Source: an uncultured Pelagibacteraceae bacterium
Lineage (GTDB): Bacteria > Pseudomonadota > Alphaproteobacteria > Pelagibacterales > Pelagibacteraceae
DNA length: 64,000 nucleotides
Assembly (NCBI GenBank): GCA_902618565.1
Contig: CACNAX010000001.1
Location: 62,001 to 126,000 of the forward strand
Direction of reading: 5' to 3'
This document shows positions 38,177 to 46,809 of this stretch, one piece after another (positions within the stretch are counted from its first letter, which is position 1; each line of letters opens with the position of its first letter). The notes below the pieces were generated by a model. That model searched no databases and was not told the origin of the DNA. It was given only the letters and a program-made list of their open reading frames with translations. The translations under genes were made by a program, and so were the position numbers.

Positions 38177-39177
38177 TGAAAAATTACAAGGATGATTTTA
38201 TCCAATCAATTGGAAATACTCCTTTAATAAAACTAAAAGCTGCATCTGAAATAACTGGCTGTAACATTTATGGTAAAGCCGAATATTTAAATCCAGGAGG
38301 ATCTGTAAAAGACAGAGCAGCACTAGCTTTAATAAGGGATGCTGAACAAAAAAAATTAATATCTAAAGGTGGAATAATTGTAGAAGGAACTGCAGGAAAC
38401 ACTGGTATTGGTTTATGCCTTATTGGAAATTCACTTGGTTATAAAACGATTATTGTAATGAATGATAATCAAACTCAAGAAAAAAAAGATACATTAAGAA
38501 ATATTGGTGCAGATTTAAAATTAGTTCCACCAAAACCTTATAAAGATGAAAATAACTTTGTTAAGGTTGCTGCCAGAATGGCTGAAGAGCTAAAAAGTTC
38601 AAATAATCACGGAGTTGTTTGGGCTAACCAATTTGATAATACCGCAAACTCTAAAGGTCACTACCATACAACGGGTCCTGAGATATGGGAGCAAACGGAG
38701 GGAAAAGTTGATGGATTTGTATGTTCTTCTGGAACTGGTGGAACTATTGGTGGAGTAAGTAGTTTTTTAAAAGAAAAAAATAAAGATATAAAAATTTATC
38801 TATCAGATCCAAAGGGATCATCTCTTTACAATCACATTGAAAACGGCGAGTTAAAAGCTGAAGGTGGATCAATAACTGAGGGCATTGGATCCAGCAGAGT
38901 AACTGCTAATTTTGCAGAAGCAAAAATAGATGGAGCTTTTTCAATTGAAGATAAAGAATCTTTGCCAATACTATATGATTTAATCAAAAATGAAGGTTTA
39001 AGTCTTGGAACAAGTTGTGGAGTAAATATTGCAGGTGCAATTAGATTAGGGAAAAAATTAGGACCAGGTAAAACTATTGTCACTATTCTTTGCGACAAAT
39101 CAGACAGATACAACTCAAAGATGTTTAATAAACCTTTTTTAATTGAAAAAGGTTTGCCTTATCCCGACTGGATATAA
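38176..39177 (+). CDS. cysK: cysteine synthase A
   Basis: 333 aa; NPGGSVKDRAAL, EGTAGNTGIGL; overlaps cysE stop. Confidence 0.92.
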   Translation: MKNYKDDFIQSIGNTPLIKLKAASEITGCNIYGKAEYLNPGGSVKDRAALALIRDAEQKKLISKGGIIVEGTAGNTGIGLCLIGNSLGYKTIIVMNDNQTQEKKDTLRNIGADLKLVPPKPYKDENNFVKVAARMAEELKSSNNHGVVWANQFDNTANSKGHYHTTGPEIWEQTEGKVDGFVCSSGTGGTIGGVSSFLKEKNKDIKIYLSDPKGSSLYNHIENGELKAEGGSITEGIGSSRVTANFAEAKIDGAFSIEDKESLPILYDLIKNEGLSLGTSCGVNIAGAIRLGKKLGPGKTIVTILCDKSDRYNSKMFNKPFLIEKGLPYPDWI

Positions 39178-39259
39178 TCACGCATACCAGCACTGTAATA
39201 AAACCATTACATTTTTAATTTAGAATGAATAATAATTATCTAATAATTAAAGGAATTTT

Positions 39260-39634
39260 ATGAACGCAAAAGAAGTAGTAAAAAAAGGATATGAACTTTT
39301 TGGCAAAGGGGATATGGAGGGATTTATGGAAATGGTACATGATGATATCACTTGGATTTATCCTGGAGATAAGCATCCAATGTCAGGAACTCATAAAGGC
39401 AAAGAAGCATATATGAAAACCATGATGCAAGTTCCAGATCTATGGAGTAATTTTTCAGTAACCCCTGATATGATGATAAGTGAGGGGAATAAAGTGTTTG
39501 TTAAAGCAATTGCTAAGGCAGATGGCATGGATACTATTTTTGGTCATTATTTTGAAGTAAGCGATGATGGTAAACTGACATTGTTTATTGCGTTTGACGA
39601 CACATTGAGCATGTTCAATGCAATGAAAAAGTAA
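39260..39634 (+). CDS. SnoaL/NTF2-like protein
   Basis: 124 aa; KKGYELFGKGDMEGFMEMVHDDITWIYPGDKHPMSGTHKGKEAYMKTMMQVPDLWSNF. Confidence 0.75.
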   Translation: MNAKEVVKKGYELFGKGDMEGFMEMVHDDITWIYPGDKHPMSGTHKGKEAYMKTMMQVPDLWSNFSVTPDMMISEGNKVFVKAIAKADGMDTIFGHYFEVSDDGKLTLFIAFDDTLSMFNAMKK

Positions 39635-39640
39635 TAGTTT

Positions 39641-40108
39641 ATGAAAAAATTATATTTTTTTTTAATTATCATATTTATGTCGAGCACAGCTTTTGCTGAA
39701 CAAGGACAAATTAAACAAAACGGTTTTTTTGCAGGTACATCAAAGGTTTTAGGTGACGATAAAGGTAATTTTACAATTATCTATGATGGTATGTTGGGTT
39801 TAAAAGCATTAGATGGAACGACTTTTGGAGATAAATCTTCAATGAGATGCGTAGGTTCAATAGTTGTTTTTGCAGGAAAAGGATATGAAAGTGGTACTTG
39901 CGTAAATAAATTTGAAGATGGTGGAACAGCAACTTCGCAATATAAAGGTGTTTTTGGAAAAATGTTGAGATGGAAATATGTAAGTGGAACTGGAAAGTAT
40001 GAAAATATATCAGGTGGTGGAACTGCGACTATAAAAGGTATGAATTCTGCACAAGAAGGGATAGTTCATTCTTACAATGAAATTACAGGAAATTATAATT
40101 TAAACTAA
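39641..40108 (+). CDS. exported Gly-rich beta-strand protein of unknown function
   Basis: 155 aa; signal peptide MKKLYFFLIIIFMSSTAFA; two Cys; repeated Gly/Thr beta pattern. Confidence 0.6.
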   Translation: MKKLYFFLIIIFMSSTAFAEQGQIKQNGFFAGTSKVLGDDKGNFTIIYDGMLGLKALDGTTFGDKSSMRCVGSIVVFAGKGYESGTCVNKFEDGGTATSQYKGVFGKMLRWKYVSGTGKYENISGGGTATIKGMNSAQEGIVHSYNEITGNYNLN

Positions 40109-40116
40109 GGAGAAAT

Positions 40117-40446
40117 ATGTCAATTTTAGAAAAACTTAATAAAGCAATTTTGGAAAAGGATGGGGCTGCAGCTGGAGAGTTAGTGCATGAAGAATATAAG
40201 ATGTTTTCTCATCTTAAAGGCGAATATGTGCATATGGGTAAAGAAGGTATGATAGAGGCTGTAAGTAAAGGAATGATGAGTCCTGTTAAACATAGAATTC
40301 TTTTTGAAAATGATGAGATAGGTTTTGATCATTCTTATGTGACTTATCAAGATGGAAACACAGAGGCGTTAATGTGTTGTTGGAAGTTCAAAGATGGAAA
40401 AATCATCGAAGTAGAAACAGGCGCAACAAAATTACCAAAAGAATAA
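40117..40446 (+). CDS. NTF2-like protein, paralog of 42755..43075
   Basis: 109 aa; MSILEKLNKAI...ENDEIGFDHSYVTYQDGNTEALMCCWKFKDGKIIEVETGATKLPK; AAGGAGAAAT RBS. Confidence 0.7.
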   Translation: MSILEKLNKAILEKDGAAAGELVHEEYKMFSHLKGEYVHMGKEGMIEAVSKGMMSPVKHRILFENDEIGFDHSYVTYQDGNTEALMCCWKFKDGKIIEVETGATKLPKE

Positions 40447-40459
40447 ATTAAGGAAGATT

Positions 40460-40816
40460 ATGAGTGGCGCAGAAACAAAAAGTTTTGATAAACCAGATCA
40501 GGAATTTAAACAATTTGACAATGCAGACATGTACCATGTGAATGTTGGTGGACAGAGGTTAGTACAAATTAAACTTCAACCAGGTTGGAAATGGTCAAAA
40601 GATGTTAAACCAAAAATAGACTCCGACGCTGCAAGTTGTCAGGCAAATCATATTGGGGTTATTGTAAAAGGAACTGTGTGTGCAAAACATGACGATGGAA
40701 CAGAAATTACTTATACCGCCGGTAGCGCTTACTCAGTTAAACCAGGTCATGATGCATGGGTAGTTGGTGATGAGCCAGTTATTGCATACGAGTTTGGTGG
40801 AGTGTGGGGCGAATAA
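40460..40816 (+). CDS. cupin-fold protein
   Basis: 118 aa; LQPGWKWSKDVKP ... QANHIGVIVKGTVCAKHDDGTEITYTAGSAYSVKPGHDAWVVGDEPVIAYEF. Confidence 0.75.
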   Translation: MSGAETKSFDKPDQEFKQFDNADMYHVNVGGQRLVQIKLQPGWKWSKDVKPKIDSDAASCQANHIGVIVKGTVCAKHDDGTEITYTAGSAYSVKPGHDAWVVGDEPVIAYEFGGVWGE

Positions 40817-41085
40817 TGGTGAAGATGGTAGGTAGTTTTGAAGTAAAAGATTGGGATCACTGGAAAAAATCTTTTGATGCCCATAAAGAACCTAGGGAAG
40901 CTGCTGGTATAAAAACAGTTTATGTTGGAAATGAAATAGATAATCCAAATAAAGTTCATATAGTCATGGAGACTCCCGCAGCAGATACAATGCAAAAATT
41001 TATGCAAGACCCAGATAATGCTAAAGTAATCGAAGAATCTGGACACAAACAAGAAACAACAATGATGAGCGTTTGCTCAGATTAA
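40816..41085 (+). CDS. small alpha/beta-barrel-like protein
   Basis: 89 aa from refined ATG MVKMVGSFEVKDWDHWKKSFDAHKEPREAAGIKTVYVGNE; ATG overlaps cupin TAA. Confidence 0.65.
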   Translation: MVKMVGSFEVKDWDHWKKSFDAHKEPREAAGIKTVYVGNEIDNPNKVHIVMETPAADTMQKFMQDPDNAKVIEESGHKQETTMMSVCSD

Positions 41086-41103
41086 AACAAACTGAAAGGT
41101 AAT

Positions 41104-41391
41104 ATGAAATACTATATGGTAACTCACACGTTTAAATCTAAAGAAATGAAAAAAAAATTTAATGAAACTTTAGGCGGAATGACTAGAGAACAAATAATTG
41201 AATCATCAACAAGTGATAAGGCCAAATGTCAAATGACATACTACACTCCTGATGAGACAATGACTATGTTCTGTCATTGGATGGCTGAAAGCACCGATGC
41301 TATTAATGAGCAACTTTCTGCTATGAATGATTTTTTTGAACCACATCAATTTACAGAGGTAAAAGAGGAAGTATTCAATTTTAATAGTTAA
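41104..41391 (+). CDS. small alpha/beta-barrel-like protein
   Basis: 95 aa; MKYYMVTHTFKSKEMKKKFNETLGGMTREQI... Confidence 0.6.
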   Translation: MKYYMVTHTFKSKEMKKKFNETLGGMTREQIIESSTSDKAKCQMTYYTPDETMTMFCHWMAESTDAINEQLSAMNDFFEPHQFTEVKEEVFNFNS

Positions 41392-41408
41392 ACAATATAG
41401 GAAAATTT

Positions 41409-41807
41409 ATGAAAAAAATTATAGTCGTATTATTCTTAAGTATCTTTACTTCAAATTGCTTTGCAGATGGTCATGTAAAGAGAATATTATCAACAAGTGA
41501 AACTGGTATGGGAAATGAAATTGTTTATCCATCGGGTAAAGCAAAAATAACAGCTTTTGAATTTACTGTCCCTGTAGGAGCTCCAGTAAAACCTCACACA
41601 CATTCCTTTCCAGTATTAATAATGATCCAACAAGGTGAAATTGAGCTTACGATGGATGGCAAAACCAAAGTTTATAAGGCTGGTGATGCATTTGTTGAAG
41701 ATGTCGGTATTGCACATGAATCTCGAAATATAGGAAATGTGCCTGCTAAAGCAATAGTGGTTGCAATCGGTGTTGAAGGTCAGAAGATTGTAAATCCAGT
41801 TAAATAG
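41409..41807 (+). CDS. exported cupin protein
   Basis: 132 aa; signal peptide; VPVGAPVKPHTHSFPVLIMIQQGEIELTMDGKTKVYKAGDAFVEDVGIAHESRNIG. Confidence 0.85.
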   Translation: MKKIIVVLFLSIFTSNCFADGHVKRILSTSETGMGNEIVYPSGKAKITAFEFTVPVGAPVKPHTHSFPVLIMIQQGEIELTMDGKTKVYKAGDAFVEDVGIAHESRNIGNVPAKAIVVAIGVEGQKIVNPVK

Positions 41808-41820
41808 AGAGGAAACAGAA

Positions 41821-42111
41821 ATGATAATTAAAATAGAAGAAAATATAAAATCACTTTCATCATGGATGAATATGGTAAAAGCGAATGCTGAAAAAATTAA
41901 AGGATTTGGTGCTACGATTATTTTTGCAGGTGTATCAAAAGAAGACCCTACAAAATTTACTGTAATCGTTAAGTATGCAACCATGGAAGGTTTTGAAGCA
42001 TTTAAAAATGACAAAGAACTTCATGCAGCAAGAGCTGAAGCAGGCGTGGATTTAGATTCAGCAAAGGTTACACCGATGCATGAAGATTTTATGGAAAATT
42101 TTAGTGGATAA
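41821..42111 (+). CDS. small alpha/beta-barrel-like protein
   Basis: 96 aa; KFTVIVKYATMEGFEAFKNDKELHAARAEAG; RBS GAGAGGAAACAGAA. Confidence 0.65.
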   Translation: MIIKIEENIKSLSSWMNMVKANAEKIKGFGATIIFAGVSKEDPTKFTVIVKYATMEGFEAFKNDKELHAARAEAGVDLDSAKVTPMHEDFMENFSG

Positions 42112-42138
42112 ACAATCAATATAAAGAAAGGATAAAAT

Positions 42139-42429
42139 ATGGAAACAGAAACACTAGTAGTAGCTCATTTAAAAGAAGGTATGTTAGAAAAATTTATGGG
42201 CTTTATGCAATCAGATGCTGGTATGGCAGAAAGATCGAAAGTTGCAAATGTATCAAAAACAATTGGAACAGTTGCACCTGACAAAAAAACAGTAATGTTT
42301 AAAATTTTTGTGACCGATAAAGCTGCCCTTAAAGCTTTTATAGATGGAAGCAATCCAGTATCAGCTCCAGTTATGAAAGAAGTTATGGAAAGTTACAGTG
42401 TCTACGAATTAAATAAAGTAGATATGTAA
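42139..42429 (+). CDS. small alpha/beta-barrel-like protein
   Basis: 96 aa; KKTVMFKIFVTDKAALKAFIDGSNPVSAPVM; RBS AAAGAAAGGATAAAAT. Confidence 0.65.
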   Translation: METETLVVAHLKEGMLEKFMGFMQSDAGMAERSKVANVSKTIGTVAPDKKTVMFKIFVTDKAALKAFIDGSNPVSAPVMKEVMESYSVYELNKVDM

Positions 42430-42452
42430 TAATTTTTGTAATAAGGTTTGTA

Positions 42453-42743
42453 ATGCCTTCAGGATATATCATATTAAATATTAATGTGTTAAATCCTGAA
42501 AATTACAAAGAGTATTTGGAAAAAGCTCCTCCAACTGCTCGAATGTTTGGTGGCGAATACATTATAAGAGGTGGCGAAAATGAAGTCATTGAAGGTGAGT
42601 GGAAATATCCAAGAACTGTTGTAATTAAATTCCCATCTTATGAAAAAGTTTTTGAGTGGTACAATTCCGAAATATATAAACCTATCAGACAGATTAGATT
42701 AGATAATACTGTATCAAATACATTAATAATTAAAGGAGCATAA
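42453..42743 (+). CDS. DUF1330-like small protein
   Basis: 96 aa; GYIILNINVLNPENYKEYLEKAPPTARMFGGEYIIRGGE...VVIKFPSYEKVFEWYNSEIYKPIRQIR. Confidence 0.8.
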   Translation: MPSGYIILNINVLNPENYKEYLEKAPPTARMFGGEYIIRGGENEVIEGEWKYPRTVVIKFPSYEKVFEWYNSEIYKPIRQIRLDNTVSNTLIIKGA

Positions 42744-42754
42744 AGGAGAAAAAA

Positions 42755-43075
42755 ATGTCAATATTAGAAAAATATAGTGCTGCAATTAAAAATAAAGATG
42801 AAGCAGCAATGAATGAACTTTTGCATGATGATTTTAAATTCACAATGCATAAATCAGGGAGTGTTTTAACTAAAAGTGATGTTATCAAATGGGCAATGAG
42901 TGGTGACATTAAGCAAGATAAAACTAGAATTGTTTATGAAAATGATGAAGTTGGTGTTCACCATGCGTTTGTAACATTTGATGACGGTAATGTAGAAGCA
43001 GTTATGGCAGTCTACAAATACAAAGATGGCAAAATGATTAGTTTAGAAACTGGCGCAACGCCAATGCCAAAATAA
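42755..43075 (+). CDS. NTF2-like protein, paralog of 40117..40446
   Basis: 106 aa; MSILEKYSAAI...ENDEVGVHHAFVTFDDGNVEAVMAVYKYKDGKMISLETGATPMPK; RBS AAAGGAGAAAAAA. Confidence 0.7.
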   Translation: MSILEKYSAAIKNKDEAAMNELLHDDFKFTMHKSGSVLTKSDVIKWAMSGDIKQDKTRIVYENDEVGVHHAFVTFDDGNVEAVMAVYKYKDGKMISLETGATPMPK

Positions 43076-43672
43076 GTGAACAACATAGATTTTTATTTTT
43101 CTATTGGAAGTACTTATACTTATCTTTCGGTTACTCGAGCACTAGAAGCAGAAAAACAACATCAAATTAAGTTTAACTGGACTCCTTTTAGTGTGAGAGC
43201 AATAATGAAAGAAATGAACAATGTTCCCTTTCCTAAAGAAAAAAAAAATAAAGTAGATTACATGTGGAGAGACATAGAAAGACGAGCAAAAAATTATGGA
43301 TTTTTTGCCAAAACACCTGTTCCTTATCCTTTAACAGAATTTGATTTAGCTAATAAAATTGCAATATTAGGTTTAAAAAATAATTGGGGTGTAGATTACA
43401 TTCAGCTTACGTATAAACGATGGTTTCAAGAAGGAAAAGAGCCTGCTGTTGAACCAAACTTGAGTGAAATCTGCGAAAAACTAAGCTTAGATAAAGAAAA
43501 GATTGTTTCAGAGGCAAGCTCTGAGGAAGTTAATAATATTTATTTATCAAATACAGAAAAGGCTAGAAAAAATAAAATATTTGGAAGTCCGTCATTTATT
43601 GTAAAAAATGAAATATTCTGGGGAGATGATAGAATGGAAGATGCAATCAAATGGTCGAAGGCAAATGAATAA
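43076..43672 (+). CDS. DsbA-fold 2-hydroxychromene-2-carboxylate isomerase family protein (GTG start)
   Basis: 198 aa; DFYFSIGSTYTYLSVTRALE, KIFGSPSFIVKNEIFWGDDRMEDAIKW; GTG directly after the preceding TAA. Confidence 0.85.
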   Translation: MNNIDFYFSIGSTYTYLSVTRALEAEKQHQIKFNWTPFSVRAIMKEMNNVPFPKEKKNKVDYMWRDIERRAKNYGFFAKTPVPYPLTEFDLANKIAILGLKNNWGVDYIQLTYKRWFQEGKEPAVEPNLSEICEKLSLDKEKIVSEASSEEVNNIYLSNTEKARKNKIFGSPSFIVKNEIFWGDDRMEDAIKWSKANE

Positions 43673-44000
43673 TATAACTGCTTATATAATTTTATTAATC
43701 GCAGTAATTCTTGGAACAGCTTCAAATAGTTTTGCTAAAAGTGCTCAAGGTTTTACATTATTAATACCTAGCATAATCACAGCAGTAACAATTGTTGGAT
43801 GCATGTATACTTTGTCTTTAGTTATGAAAAGTATACCAGTTGGAATAACATATGCCTCTTTTGCAGGCTTATGTATAATTGCAACAGCTGCCGTTGGTGT
43901 TATAAAATTTAATCAAGTACCAAATTTTTATACAATAATTGGATTGATTTTAATTATCTCGGGTGTCTTAATAGTTAACTTATTAGGAACAAATAAGTGA
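43665..44000 (+). CDS. small multidrug resistance (SMR) transporter subunit 1
   Basis: 111 aa from refined ATG MNNITAYIILLIAVILGTASNSFAKSAQGFT; four TM segments; overlaps preceding stop. Confidence 0.85.
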   Translation: MNNITAYIILLIAVILGTASNSFAKSAQGFTLLIPSIITAVTIVGCMYTLSLVMKSIPVGITYASFAGLCIIATAAVGVIKFNQVPNFYTIIGLILIISGVLIVNLLGTNK

Positions 44001-44332
44001 AACCGTTATCTGGTTACATTTATTTAGTATTAGCTATATCAACAGGAATAGCTGCAAATAGTTTTGCTAAAATTTCAGATGGATTTTCAAAATTAACCCC
44101 AACGATATTATCAATAGCTTTTATGTGTATAACTATGTATGGACTTGCAAAAGCTATGTCTATGATACCAGTAGGTTTTACTTATGCTACTTATAGTGGG
44201 ATAACAGTGGCTGCTATTTTAGTTTTCGGAATGATTAAATATAACCAGATACCAAATATATACGGTTTAATTGGGATTTTTTTAATTATTATTGGTGTTG
44301 TAATGGTTAATTATCTTGGAAGAATTAATTAG
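43997..44332 (+). CDS. SMR transporter subunit 2 (GTG start, overlaps subunit 1)
   Basis: 111 aa; KPLSGYIYLVLAISTGIAANSFAKISDGFSKLTPTILSI; GTGA overlap with preceding TGA. Confidence 0.85.
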   Translation: MKPLSGYIYLVLAISTGIAANSFAKISDGFSKLTPTILSIAFMCITMYGLAKAMSMIPVGFTYATYSGITVAAILVFGMIKYNQIPNIYGLIGIFLIIIGVVMVNYLGRIN

Positions 44333-45228
44333 CTCTTATTAAGTAATAAAATTAGTACACCTACTACAAATATAATTATCCCTAAAATTTCTGTAATTTT
44401 GACTTTTTCTTTAAACATATACTTTGAAGACACATAACTAAATAATAATTCTATTTGGCCGATAGCTCTAACAAATGAAGACTGTATTAACGTAAAAGCA
44501 TAAAACCAAGATAATGTTGCAAGAAATCCAGCTAACCCTGCTGTCAAACATTCATACTTGTTCTCATATAATTTTTTAAACTGCGACTTTTCAAATATAA
44601 TTAAATAAATAGTAACTAATGTTGTTTGTATAACTAGACCAAAAAATAGTGTTGCTATAGCTTTTTCAAAGTTATTACTAAAATTTTCCAATGTTAATGC
44701 TGCTGCTCTAAAATATACAACACTTAAACCTAAGAATAGTCCTGCGGATAAACCAATTAAAGTTGTTTTTGAAAATAAGTTTTTTAGAAATAAACTTAAA
44801 TCTTTAATCGATAATATAATTACTCCAATTGTAGATACAATAATTCCTGTTATTCCAAATTTATTTAATTTATCCCCTATTATTAAATATTCAAAAATTG
44901 CGACTTGAATAACTTCAGTCTTGCTCAATGAAGTTCCAACTACAAAATTAGCAAATCTAAATAAATAGAGTAAAACAAATGTAAAAATTATTTGGAAAAT
45001 TGAACCTAATAATACGTTAAATATAAATTTTTTTTGACTTAGAATTTCAGGAATTACATTTAAATCTTGGAAATACAAAAAAAATAAAATAGTCCCGAAT
45101 GGTAACGCAAAAGCAAATCTTACATAAGTTGATGCAATAGTAGATACTTTTTGATTAAGTTTTTTCTGTAAAGTTGATCTAAGATTTTGAAAAAAAGCCC
45201 CAGAAATAGCTACAATTATCCAATTCAT
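44329..45228 (-). CDS. EamA/DMT family transporter
   Basis: 299 aa, about 10 TM, two EamA-like halves. Confidence 0.8.
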   Translation of the reverse strand: MNWIIVAISGAFFQNLRSTLQKKLNQKVSTIASTYVRFAFALPFGTILFFLYFQDLNVIPEILSQKKFIFNVLLGSIFQIIFTFVLLYLFRFANFVVGTSLSKTEVIQVAIFEYLIIGDKLNKFGITGIIVSTIGVIILSIKDLSLFLKNLFSKTTLIGLSAGLFLGLSVVYFRAAALTLENFSNNFEKAIATLFFGLVIQTTLVTIYLIIFEKSQFKKLYENKYECLTAGLAGFLATLSWFYAFTLIQSSFVRAIGQIELLFSYVSSKYMFKEKVKITEILGIIIFVVGVLILLLNKS

Positions 45229-45303
45229 TGATGATTATTAATATTGTATTTAATTTTAAAGTCGACTTAAATAGTCTCATTTAACAAAAAAGAGGGAAAT
45301 AAC

Positions 45304-46293
45304 ATGAAAATCTTTAAAAGAATAATATTTTCTCTAATTTTCGTTTCTTTTGCCAGTGCAAGTTTGGCGGAAACAAAAATGAGAATTACACTTCAATTAC
45401 CATTAAAGGCTCACTTAGGTCAGAACCTTTTGGTATTTAAAAAAGAATTAGAATCAAGATCAGACATTAAAGTAGAGATTTACGACTCCGCACAACTTTA
45501 CAAAGATAAAGAGGTTCCGCAAGCTGTAGGTTCAGGAGCGATCGAAGCTGGTGTTGCATCTATAACAAGATTTGCAGGAACTAATCCTGAAGTTGATGTT
45601 TTCTATCTTCCATTCTTATTTGACTCAGAACAAAAAGTAAGAAAAGCAACTCAAGCTGGATCTGAGATAAGAGCTATCCTTGATCCTGCAATAGCAAAGA
45701 CTGGAGCAGTTCCACTTTATTATCAAGCTTATGGATCAGCAATAATGTTATCTAATGGTGGTCCGATGAAAACTCCGGGTGACTTTAAAGATAAAAAAAT
45801 TAGAGTATTTGGAAAAACACTTGGAGCTTTTGTGAGTTCTTTAGGTGGTAAACCAGCATTAATATCTGGATCTGAGCAATATTTAGCTTACCAAAGAAAT
45901 ACAGTTGATGCAGGTATGACTGGTGTATCTGGTGTAAAATCTAGAAAATTATATCAAGTAATGGATACTTTAACAGTTACAAATCATGGCGATATCGAAT
46001 TCGTTGTTGTTGCTAATGATAAATGGCTAAGCTCATTAACTCAAAAACAAAGAGACGCTATAGCTGAAGCATCAAAAGTAGCTGAAAAAGCTGTTAGAGA
46101 TGACATGGCTAACATCGAGGCTGGCGCTTACAAAGAAGCAAAAGCAAATGGAATGAACATTGTAAACCTAAGTAGTTCTGAAGTTTCTGCTCTTAAAAAA
46201 GCATCGTCATCTGTTATTGATGATTACATTTCTAGAACAGGTGGAGCTGGTGGAGTTGGTGATCAACTTGTAAAAGCTGCAAACAAACTTTAA
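45304..46293 (+). CDS. dctP: TRAP transporter substrate-binding protein (DctP family)
   Basis: 329 aa; signal peptide; KKIRVFGKTLGAFVSSLGGKP, GDIEFVVVANDKWLSSLTQKQRDAIAEAS. Confidence 0.9.
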   Translation: MKIFKRIIFSLIFVSFASASLAETKMRITLQLPLKAHLGQNLLVFKKELESRSDIKVEIYDSAQLYKDKEVPQAVGSGAIEAGVASITRFAGTNPEVDVFYLPFLFDSEQKVRKATQAGSEIRAILDPAIAKTGAVPLYYQAYGSAIMLSNGGPMKTPGDFKDKKIRVFGKTLGAFVSSLGGKPALISGSEQYLAYQRNTVDAGMTGVSGVKSRKLYQVMDTLTVTNHGDIEFVVVANDKWLSSLTQKQRDAIAEASKVAEKAVRDDMANIEAGAYKEAKANGMNIVNLSSSEVSALKKASSSVIDDYISRTGGAGGVGDQLVKAANKL

Positions 46294-46304
46294 ATCGTAT
46301 AAAT

Positions 46305-46330
46305 ACCCCGCACTTAAGTGCGGGGTTTTC
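46305..46330 (+). terminator. intra-operon hairpin between dctP and dctQ
   Basis: ACCCCGCACTTAAGTGCGGGGT is a 22-nt perfect palindrome followed by TTTC, ending 6 nt before the dctQ ATG. Confidence 0.85.
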
Positions 46331-46332
46331 AA

Positions 46333-46809
46333 ATGAATACCTACGACAAAATTGTAAAATATTCTGGCTATTTAGCTTCAGCATTATTTATTATGATAGG
46401 CTTCATAGTTTCTTATGAAGTTATCATGAGATACATATTTAATTCACCTACTATTTGGGTAAACGAAATTTCTCGATTTTTACAAATTTGGGCTACTTAT
46501 TTAGCTTTAACTTATACTTTTCATAAAAATGATTTTATCAGAATAACCGTTATATATGACAAAGTAGGAGATAAAGGAAAAAAGATATTAGATTTAATAA
46601 GTGCAATATTCATTTTAATTTTTAGTGGATTTGTACTTTATTATGGATGGTTAATTGCTTACGACTCTCTTAAAGTTGGAAGAACAAGCTCTACAATTTT
46701 AGATGTTCCATCCTTTCTTACAGAATTTGCGATACCATTATGTTTTGCATTTTTGGTATTAAGAGTGCTTTTCGAAGTACCTAAATACATCAAAGATATA
46801 ATTAAATGA
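46333..46809 (+). CDS. dctQ: TRAP transporter small permease (DctQ)
   Basis: Start refined to MNTYDKIVKYSGYLAS; four TM; YEVIMRYIFNSPTIWVNEISRFLQIWATYLAL. Confidence 0.9.
   Translation: MNTYDKIVKYSGYLASALFIMIGFIVSYEVIMRYIFNSPTIWVNEISRFLQIWATYLALTYTFHKNDFIRITVIYDKVGDKGKKILDLISAIFILIFSGFVLYYGWLIAYDSLKVGRTSSTILDVPSFLTEFAIPLCFAFLVLRVLFEVPKYIKDIIK

Noticed and set aside
40747-41052. Minus-strand 101-aa ORF across the cupin/small-barrel junction
   Set aside because: Antisense to two short genes supported by RBS, overlap signals and fold patterns.
41616-42014. Minus-strand 132-aa ORF across the exported cupin and next gene
   Set aside because: Antisense to two better-supported plus-strand genes and crosses their intergenic RBS.
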